Source of the DNA: Lachancea thermotolerans CBS 6340
Taxonomy: Eukaryota > Ascomycota > Saccharomycetes > Saccharomycetales > Saccharomycetaceae
Assembly (NCBI RefSeq): GCF_000142805.1
Contig: NC_013079.1
Coordinates: 744,001-808,000 of the forward strand
Direction: 5' to 3'
DNA length: 64,000 bases
Part shown: in pieces, positions 58,478 through 64,000 of the stretch
Numbering within the stretch: the stretch's first letter is position 1
Layout of the letters: each line of letters opens with the position of its first letter
Notes under the pieces: model-generated
What the model was told of the DNA's origin: nothing
What the model saw: only the letters and a program-made list of their open reading frames with translations
Database searches by the model: none
Program-made: the position numbers and the translations under genes

Positions 58478-58884
58478 TAAGAAGCTTGTTGAAAGATGAT
58501 AGTGAACACTCGATTATATATTATATGTGTGTGCGTTTTATTAATGTCAATAAACAATAATGGAACAAGGATATTCTGAGACAACGAAGGAACAACATCA
58601 GAGATAATGAGGAACACTAGAGATAATGAGGCTTGCTCTAGGTCTCCGGATCTATAACTATAAGTACTACTGCATCCAAGGCTCAGTATGAGATTAAGTA
58701 GAAGAAAAGGAAAAAGGATCCTCGGATAGAAGAATAATCGCGACCGTATAGAGGCTATTAACCGCCAACTTCATCATAATCCAGAAGCTCATAATAACCT
58801 ACGACAATTAAGCTTAAAGGATGACACTCATAATATTAAGTGGGCATCGAGCAGCGATCGTGGATACTTACAAGCCTAGTACTT
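58478..58884. other. AT-rich segment between tRNA-Arg and the array
   Basis: 407 AT-rich bases directly 5' of the tRNA. A 13-base direct repeat AGAGATAATGAGG occurs at 58600-58612 and 58619-58631. TGTTG lies near 58488 and ACAACA near 58593. The position 5' of a tRNA and the composition are those of decayed yeast LTR elements, but the ends and family cannot be recognised, so no element is called. Confidence 0.3.
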
Positions 58885-59391
58885 TCAAGTTGCTTCATAA
58901 GAAATTAGACCGTTATGTTTAATACGGGCTGGGGCCCGAAGAATGGAGGTCTCTTCACTTATACTGCTATTGATATTGAAAGTTCGCAGCGAATTGCAAT
59001 GAACAAGATCACTTGAATTTGTATATCTCTTTCTCGAACACTTAAGAGGTATACATATTCCTGTAGGGCTGCCGGCTATTGCGCAGCTGGGCCGTTGCTC
59101 AGAAGGAGCGGAAAGCTCTCTTGTGAACTTGAAGGAACGATAAGTCGTCCATATAACAAATACAGGCAAGGAAGCAAGGGCTGAGAGTGACACTACTTGG
59201 CCAACCTTGAATATTAAATCACGGGTAGCACCCGAATTTTCTTCCATTGCCTTTCTGATAGGTTTCAAAATACTTCCCAAACGCATCGAGCAAAACAGGC
59301 AGGCAGCCACTGCGGCTAGAGTTGCTAGTACATTGGCTGCCGAGCTCCGAAGGAGACCCGACTTTCTCTCAGGCTTCTCTTCATTGGACAT
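58885..59391 (-). CDS. Array copy A: small membrane protein, subfamily 1, with shifted C-terminus
   Basis: First copy of the tandem family. The ATG at 59391 starts M-S-N-E-E-K-P-E-R-K-S-G-L-L-R-S-S, closely matching copy E at 61342. Two hydrophobic segments lie at about residues 17-36 and 65-83, followed by Y-R-S-F-K-F-T-R-E-L. Compared with copy E, one base is missing just after this point. The frame therefore runs on for 75 more hydrophilic residues to 168, instead of ending about 100. The region upstream matches copy E for about 65 bases, then breaks into the 3' end of copy B, so the usual CACGTG module is missing. It may be expressed in altered form or be decaying. Confidence 0.5.
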   Translation of the reverse strand: MSNEEKPERKSGLLRSSAANVLATLAAVAACLFCSMRLGSILKPIRKAMEENSGATRDLIFKVGQVVSLSALASLPVFVIWTTYRSFKFTRELSAPSEQRPSCAIAGSPTGICIPLKCSRKRYTNSSDLVHCNSLRTFNINSSISEETSILRAPARIKHNGLISYEAT

Positions 59392-59494
59392 GGTACGCTT
59401 GGTTGATGCTTTCGTAGCCCGAGGATTTGGACAGCCGAGCTCGAGATGGGAATAAAACCACAAAGTCTCAATGGCCAAGAGGCTCAATCATTTT

Positions 59495-59776
59495 TTAATA
59501 TGACAGGACGAGTTCTCTTATAAAATTGCAGCACTGCACTGCTGCCCACATAACCATTAATGGGAAGCCAACAAGCATGAAAATGGACATCGGAACACCG
59601 TTTGTTATTTGGAAGGCAGCGGCTGACTTCGGACTTTCTCTCACCATCTCGGAAATTGGCGATATAATATGCAATATAGCAGACACGCAACATTTGCTGA
59701 AGAATAATGTCACTGCCACTGCCACTGTAGAAGCTACCATATGTCTGGTCGTACTTGGCTTCTTTTAGTCGGTCAT
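59495..59776 (-). pseudogene. Array copy B: subfamily 2, early stop codon
   Basis: Same length and layout as copy C with no gaps: 93 codons, about half of the residues identical, strongest in the first 15 codons and in A-A-F-Q-I-T-N-G-V-x-M-S-I-F (about 53-66). It ends R-E-L-V-L-S-Y. The expected ATG is at 59776, but the fourth codon is TAA where copy C has GAA. An internal ATG at 59740 could start an 81-residue product keeping both hydrophobic segments, so a shortened protein is possible. The upstream 129 bases match those of copy C with about five differences. Confidence 0.7.
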
Positions 59777-59905
59777 TGCAAACTTTGCTGGTACTATCTC
59801 GCCCCCAGAGGGAGGGAGTGTAAAGCCCGAAGTATTTTGACTTGCGGTAACTTATGATAGCCGCATGTCACGTGACTAAGACATGGACCCTGCCGGACTT
59901 GCAAG
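59777..59905 (-). repeat. Upstream module of copy B, duplicated at copy C
   Basis: This segment and 60476-60604 are nearly identical, with about five differences in 129 bases, at an exact offset of 699. It contains CACGTG at 59869-59874 (CACGTA in the copy C version) and ends in CCGGACTTGCAAG. It marks a recent tandem duplication and is the presumed promoter. Confidence 0.9.
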
Positions 59906-59960
59906 TTGCTTTTCGTCAGAGCCATGCAGACTCGAGTAGAGCTATTTGGTACCGCATGAC

Positions 59961-59970
59961 ATTTCACATG
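59961..59970 (-). promoter_or_regulatory. Perfect CATGTGAAAT element upstream of copy B
   Basis: On the minus strand this reads CATGTGAAAT, the full Ino2/Ino4 consensus, 185 bases before the copy B start. The corresponding place in the copy C unit lacks it. A chance match in 64 kb is possible. Confidence 0.35.
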
Positions 59971-60193
59971 CTTTCAGGCAGCTTGACGTTGCGACCTTGA
60001 TATGCTGGGTTTCTTTGTTTACTTATGTCATCCTTTAAACTGAAAGTTAACTTCCCAGTCAGAAACTTATGAGCTTGGCCGTTACACATAAAATAAATTA
60101 TACATACCATGGCATTACTCGAGTACGTCAATGTAGTGTTAAAAACCCAAACAGTCCCACGAAGCCTCAATGGGCTAAAATTCGAAGCAGTAT

Positions 60194-60475
60194 TCAATAG
60201 GACAGGACGGATTTACCTATAAACGAAAAACTGCGTATTGATACCCATATAGCAATTGCAGGGACGAAAACGAGCCCGAAAATGGACATCAGAACGCCAT
60301 TTGTTATTTGGAATGCAGCAACCGATCTCGGTTCTTCTGTTATTGCGTCGCGGATTGGAGATGCAACGCGCAATAGGCCAAGCGCACAGCATTTGCTGGC
60401 AATTACCGCCCCAAGGAATGCCACTGCAGTGGCTACCATAAGTCTGGTCGTACTTGGCTTCTTTTCGTCGGTCAT
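60194..60475 (-). CDS. Array copy C: intact 93-residue two-helix membrane protein
   Basis: The clearest intact member. It reads M-T-D-E-K-K-P-S-T-T-R at the start. A first hydrophobic segment follows (about 12-36, with paired cysteines at 29-30), then a polar stretch S-P-I-R-D-A-I-T-E-E-P-R-S (39-51). The conserved A-A-F-Q-I-T-N-G block comes next, then a second hydrophobic segment (about 61-80) and a short tail ending S-V-L-S-Y. The likely topology is a helical hairpin with both ends on the same side. No signal peptide, known domain or metal motif is visible. CACGTA, one base from CACGTG, lies 93 bases upstream of the ATG. The family is not one I recognise; no function is assigned. Confidence 0.7.
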   Translation of the reverse strand: MTDEKKPSTTRLMVATAVAFLGAVIASKCCALGLLRVASPIRDAITEEPRSVAAFQITNGVLMSIFGLVFVPAIAIWVSIRSFSFIGKSVLSY

Positions 60476-60604
60476 CGCAAACTTTGCTGGTACTATCTCG
60501 CCCCCAGAGGGAGGGAGCGTAAAGCCCGAAGTATTTTGACTTGCGATAACTTATGATAGCCGCATATCACGTAACTAAGACATGGACCCTGCCGGACTTG
60601 CAAG
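60476..60604 (-). repeat. Upstream module of copy C
   Basis: Partner of 59777-59905. It holds CACGTA at 60568-60573 in place of CACGTG, and CCGGACTTGCAAG at 60592-60604. Confidence 0.9.
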
Positions 60605-60639
60605 CGCCCGCTGTCAGGGCCATATAGACCCGCATGGCA

Positions 60640-60840
60640 TTGCGTTAAAAGTCCAAGCGATCCCGTGGGATCCTCAATGACCGAGAGATCGCCTTCTCGA
60701 GCCTGGAATAGCCAAGCTTACTGTTTCTAACGCCGTTGGAAAATGACTAGGAACGTATTAACGTCACACACGTGACCTCTCTTGGCGACTGCACCGGACT
60801 TGCAGAAGCTTCTCACCAGAGCCACGTAGACCTGCGTGAT
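60640..60840 (-). repeat. Empty array unit D (flanks without a gene)
   Basis: 60650-60700 resembles the segment just 3' of copy G (61519-61565; shared TCGCCTTCT and nearby bases). 60769-60840 resembles the upstream modules of the other copies, with CACGTG at 60769-60774 and CCGGACTTGCAG at 60794-60805. No coding sequence of the family lies between, so the gene body seems to have been deleted from this unit. Confidence 0.55.
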
Positions 60841-61050
60841 GACTTACAGCACCAAGAGAGCTTTGACGGGCGAGTCACCACTCTGCTGGCTGGGCTATTT
60901 TGTTTATAAACAATGGTGTTGACATCGAAAATTAGCACTGAGTTGGAGTGAGTAGGATGTCTGAGGTTAATGCACTTGTCTAGGGAAGCACAATATATGT
61001 GTAAATATGCTCTGACGGGGCCGTCAGCTACGGCACTACCGGATCACGAC

Positions 61051-61342
61051 TCAGGAGGAGCGAATCAGCTTTCTCGTGAACTTGAAGGAGCGATACGCCA
61101 CCCAAGCAATTGCTGAGAGGGAGCACAATAGTGGGACAAGAGTCATTATAGCACTGATTTTGATAAACAATGCTCTGACAGCATCTGGATGATTCATCAT
61201 CTACTCATTAGCAGGAGAAAGAATCATTCATAAATATCGAGCAGTAACTAGTAACCACACTTGCCACTAGAACCGCGACTATGTTGGCTACTGAACTTCT
61301 AAGGAGGCCTGGCCTCCGCTCAGGCTTCTCTTCACTGGTCAT
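61051..61342 (-). pseudogene. Array copy E: subfamily 1, disrupted
   Basis: Starts at the ATG 61342 with M-T-S-E-E-K-P-E-R-R-P-G-L-L-R-S-S, close to copy A. The frame stops at 61208 after 44 codons. The second half continues in another frame, with a recognisable hydrophobic segment and Y-R-S-F-K-F-T-R-K-L before a stop at 61051. Roughly a dozen codons of the middle are also missing compared with copy A. Its upstream module is complete: CACGTG at 61436-61441 and CCGGACTTGCAAG at 61461-61473. Confidence 0.7.
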
Positions 61343-61569
61343 TATCCGCTTGGCTGGTGCTGTCGTAGCCCGAGGCCTAAGATTGCCAAGATCGAGATCT
61401 TCCGCGCCGACAATAACTTTATAATAAGGCGTATCCACGTGACTATATGGGGTGGCTACGCCGGACTTGCAAGAGCTTGTCGCCAGGACCATGTATGCCC
61501 ACATGAGATACCGCTAATAGCCCAAGGAATTCCGCGGGATGCTTAACGACCGGGATATCGCCTTCTTCT

Positions 61570-61848
61570 TCAATAGGATAGAATAAATAGTCTTGTTAGC
61601 GTAAAACAGGGGATTGATGCGCTTGCACCCACTAAAAATATGGAGAAGTTCCAGGTAGCGGTCATCAGAGCGCTATTGTTTAAGCGGGGCACATCCATTG
61701 TTTCCTGTTTTTCCCCAGTCGCTTCAGCAGTTAGAGACGTAATTTGCCGTAGACCAGAACCGTAACATAAGCTGACAGCGAAGGTTACCAGAAATGCTAT
61801 TATGGTGGCTGCTAAGCCTCGAAGGATACTAGGCTTACTTTCAGGCAT
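61570..61848 (-). CDS. Array copy G: intact 92-residue two-helix membrane protein, divergent
   Basis: The ATG at 61848 is used (a TTG lies four codons upstream). The protein starts M-P-E-S-K-P-S-I-L-R-G-L-A-A. The first hydrophobic segment is at about residues 11-33 and the polar middle contains E-K-Q-E-T-M-D-V. The second hydrophobic segment is at about 60-82, and it ends L-F-I-L-S-Y like copies B, C and F. It lacks the A-A-F-Q-I-T-N-G block, so it is an older branch. The usual CACGTG module is not seen directly upstream; instead the fragment H lies there. Confidence 0.6.
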   Translation of the reverse strand: MPESKPSILRGLAATIIAFLVTFAVSLCYGSGLRQITSLTAEATGEKQETMDVPRLNNSALMTATWNFSIFLVGASASIPCFTLTRLFILSY

Positions 61849-61872
61849 AGTTATGCCCAAACGCCCCGCGTA

Positions 61873-61959
61873 CTAAAAGTAGGCAGCCACTGCCACTAGC
61901 ATTCTCGTTATCTGGCCAACTGAGCGCCAAAAGTCACTCGGCTCATCCTCATCGGTCAT
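61873..61959 (-). pseudogene. Array fragment H: N-terminal piece of a family member
   Basis: An ATG at 61959 starts 28 codons, M-T-D-E-D-E-P-S-D-F-W-R then M-L-V-A-V-A-A-Y-F, ending in a stop. It matches the start and the first helix of copy C (M-T-D-E-K-K-P-S). The rest of the gene is absent, replaced by the start of copy G. Confidence 0.5.
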
Positions 61960-62315
61960 TATAGGTTCAACTGGCATTCTATTTGTTCTGTGGATTCATG
62001 CGGTGGAGCAAGGGTGAAGAAAGCCAGTCAAACGGTATCCTATTTTAGGGCCACCGTCAAAACGATGATAAAAATACAATTAAGTTGGAAAAAGATCGGG
62101 AGAAGATAGAAAAAGCGAAATTGACGGAGTTTTAATTCTCAGAAAGTATGCAATGGAACATAAACTTTCTTCGAGTTCTTTATCGGCAATGACAGAGTCG
62201 GGTATACAAGTTTTATTTGACTGATGACCAAGGAATCAAGAACTATACCTAAATAGCCTTTAAAGCGGAGGTAGTTCCGCGAGTACCCGAATAACCTAGA
62301 TGTCAGGTCGCTTTT
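61960..62315. other. Spacer between fragment H and copy F
   Basis: 356 AT-rich bases. No CACGTG and no clear repeat module were seen. Confidence 0.4.
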
Positions 62316-62596
62316 CTAATATGACAGGATAAAATCATATAAGAACTTAGAGCAGCGCATTTTGGCCCAAATAACAACGAAAGGCAGGCCAAAGGCCATT
62401 AGAGAAGGAAAAGAGAGTTGTTTGACTTGAAAAGCGCAGAGTATGGGTCCGGGTTCCCATACACCGCGTTGGTGACGGGTGACAAAGCGCGCTTCAGAAT
62501 AAACTTGCAACCGTCGATGAGAATATTTATAACCCCGATTGATACAACAACGGCAACCAACCGCCGAATTGTACTTGGCTTCTTTTCGTCGACCAT
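62316..62596 (-). pseudogene. Array copy F: subfamily 2, frameshifted
   Basis: The ATG at 62596 starts M-V-D-E-K-K-P-S-T-I-R-R-L-V-A, matching copy C. The frame stops at 62399 after 65 codons. The C-terminal half (S-L-M-A-F-G-L-P-F-V-V-I-W-A to F-I-L-S-Y) continues in a neighbouring frame to the stop at 62316. One small shift near 62405 would explain this. CACGTG lies at 62693-62698, 97 bases upstream of the ATG, inside a segment related to the modules of copies B and C. This is the outermost copy. Confidence 0.7.
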
Positions 62597-63457
62597 TGCG
62601 AGCTTTGCTGGCACTGTCTTGCCCCTAGATCGCCTCAAGTGTGCCAAGCTCGCAAAATATCGCGCCTGCGATAGCTCGTAGTAGCCGTAAATCACGTGAA
62701 AAGATACCGACCGCTTCAGACCTAGCGTTCAGAAACTTGTGGGCCCCACCAGGCTGCACCCGAGCCATCAGAGAACGTTTTTTGTGCTGTTTAAATCGCC
62801 GAGCACTTGTTTCCGAGAAGAGTGCCGCTAGGCATGTTGCTGGCCTCATTGTTACGAGCGCCGCCATCAGGAGGAGTGCTAGGAGTCCGGCGTCAGGCAT
62901 GTTGACGCAGCTCAGCCAGGACACTGGAAGCCCGCGCGACAAGCATGCCGGGGGCGCTGCTGCTGTCCTCAAGCGGCATGGCCAGCGTGTCACTTCGTCA
63001 CAAAAGACACGTACCTATCGCTACACAACTCGCCCCAAGCGTGCTGCTGAGCCGCCAGAACCAGTGCGGAACGCCACGTAGCATCACTGAAAGCTGAACT
63101 GGCCATACAGATTGGGCTTGCAGTTTGCCTTGGCACTTCGAAGCGCAGTCACGTGACTATGTGACTCACGTCTGCGCTTCTCGCTTTGCCAAGCCCCGTA
63201 TTCTTATTCCGAAGCCACCTGAAGGCTCAGCAGTCGTGGACGCGGCGCGGAAGTATTCAGACGGGCACCTAACGGCCTTTTCATCAGCTGAAGGTACTTG
63301 CATCCCACGCCTTAAGATAGCACATTATACGACATGACAAATCCACTTTAAAGGCCTATCCGGAACAATTGATCTTGCCGCGAACTAGATTCAATCTTCA
63401 GCAGCTCTACCGGCAAGGAAGATCTTGTGCCACCAAGCTTGCAATCAATCAGCCACT
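62597..63457. promoter_or_regulatory. Copy F / RIB3 divergent intergenic region
   Basis: 861 bases. CACGTG at 62693-62698 belongs to copy F. Nearer RIB3, the palindrome GTCACGTGAC lies at 63148-63157 and a Gcn4-type TGACTC at 63162-63167. The 146-codon plus-strand frame at 62641-63081 has a random-looking arginine/alanine-rich product and is not called. Confidence 0.5.
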
Positions 63458-64000
63458 ATGTCAAACAACTTCACGCCATTCGAAGAGGCGCTAGAGCTTT
63501 TCAAGCAGAACAAATTCGTGATGGTCATGGACGATGAAGGCCGGGAAAACGAGGCAGACCTGATCTGCGCCGCAGAGGGAGTGACCCAGGAGCAGATGGC
63601 GTTCCTCGTACGGTACTCCTCGGGCTACGTCTGTGCACCACTCACCAACGAAATCGCAGACAGAATTGACCTGCCCTTGATGCGCAGCATGGACGTCAAG
63701 TCGTCACAGGACGACCGTCACGGCACAGCGTACACCATAACCTGCGACTTCGCGGACGGAACAACCACAGGAATCTCAGCGCACGACAGAGCCCTCACTT
63801 GCAGAAAGCTGGCCGACGCTTCGACGAAGCCCGCGGACTTCCTGAAGCCAGGCCACATCGTCCCTCTGAGGGCCGTCGACGGCGGCGTCCTACAGAGAGG
63901 CGGCCACACAGAGGCCGCGGTAGACCTGTGCAAGCTGGCAGGAAAGGCTCCTGTTGGCGTCATCTGCGAGCTGGTGAGAGACGAGGACGGGCTGATGATG
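63458..64000 (+). CDS. RIB3: RIB3, 3,4-dihydroxy-2-butanone-4-phosphate synthase (3' end outside window)
   Basis: Riboflavin pathway enzyme that makes 3,4-dihydroxy-2-butanone 4-phosphate from ribulose 5-phosphate. The ATG at 63458 opens a frame that runs to the window edge, 181 codons of about 208 expected. The catalytic acidic loop [12 protein letters not shown] lies at residues 25-36. Further family blocks are [38 protein letters not shown] and [11 protein letters not shown]. It matches S. cerevisiae Rib3 (YDR487C), the neighbour of PAC11 there; here the array separates them. Confidence 0.96.
   Translation, partial: MSNNFTPFEEALELFKQNKFVMVMDDEGRENEADLICAAEGVTQEQMAFLVRYSSGYVCAPLTNEIADRIDLPLMRSMDVKSSQDDRHGTAYTITCDFADGTTTGISAHDRALTCRKLADASTKPADFLKPGHIVPLRAVDGGVLQRGGHTEAAVDLCKLAGKAPVGVICELVRDEDGLMM

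Noticed and set aside
62641-63081. 146-codon Arg/Ala-rich frame near RIB3
   Set aside because: It overlaps the upstream module of array copy F on the other strand and shows no structure.
1-64000. CRISPR arrays, bacterial operons, complete transposons or viral genes
   Set aside because: None seen; the window is ordinary yeast nuclear DNA apart from the repeat array.

Overview
The window is nuclear DNA of a budding yeast of the Saccharomycetaceae that branched off before the whole-genome duplication. Lachancea is the best guess, but the genus cannot be proved from the sequence alone. The main evidence is gene order. Genes that lie on separate duplicated segments in Saccharomyces cerevisiae are interleaved here: YOL108C-YOL098C (chr XV) with YNL284C-YNL280C (chr XIV) and with YDR498C-YDR487C (chr IV). 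Genes are dense and almost all intronless, the tRNA set is typically yeast, and the one intron found in a protein gene has perfect yeast splice signals. S. cerevisiae names below come from recognised protein similarity and remembered gene order, not from a database search.

Layout. 1-6.9 kb: DBP10 (5' end outside the window), PRP9, CDS1, YPK3. 7-11.6 kb: genes that break the S. cerevisiae order, namely a 120-residue unknown, an MNN2/MNN5-type mannosyltransferase and a nitronate monooxygenase. 12.6-15.3 kb: ETR1 and a drug/metabolite-transporter-like membrane protein. 15.5-19.2 kb: tRNA-Asn, a spliced INO4, tRNA-Arg(TCT), a YOL107W homologue, MRPL10 and tRNA-Thr. 19.7-31 kb: a WSC sensor, tRNA-Ala, BPT1, POP3, HCH1 and ERG24. 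31-58.2 kb: a probable NDJ1, SEC20, ITR1/ITR2, PUF6, VPS3, RSM28, TPT1, MZM1, an IZH gene, an unknown 194-residue ORF, PKH1/2, SDD3 (YOL098C), SLD5 and PAC11. 58.4-62.6 kb: an intron-containing tRNA-Arg(ACG), then a tandem array of small two-helix membrane-protein genes. 63.5 kb to the end: RIB3, cut by the window edge.

The most unusual region is 58.9-62.6 kb, which sits between PAC11 and RIB3, neighbours in S. cerevisiae. It holds at least seven copies or fragments of one family of about 93 residues, all on the minus strand. They share an N-terminus of the type M-x-(D/E)-E-K-P, two hydrophobic segments and usually a C-terminal L-S-Y. Two copies look intact, one has a shifted C-terminus, four are broken or fragmentary, and one further repeat unit appears to have lost its gene. 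A CACGTG-type site lies 93-97 bases upstream of the start codon in four copies. I recognise no described family and assign no function.

A second thread is inositol and phospholipid control. INO4, the bHLH partner of Ino2, is encoded here with a 67-base intron cutting helix 2. Two classical Ino2/Ino4 target genes, CDS1 and ITR1/2, lie in the same window and carry CATGTG-type elements upstream.
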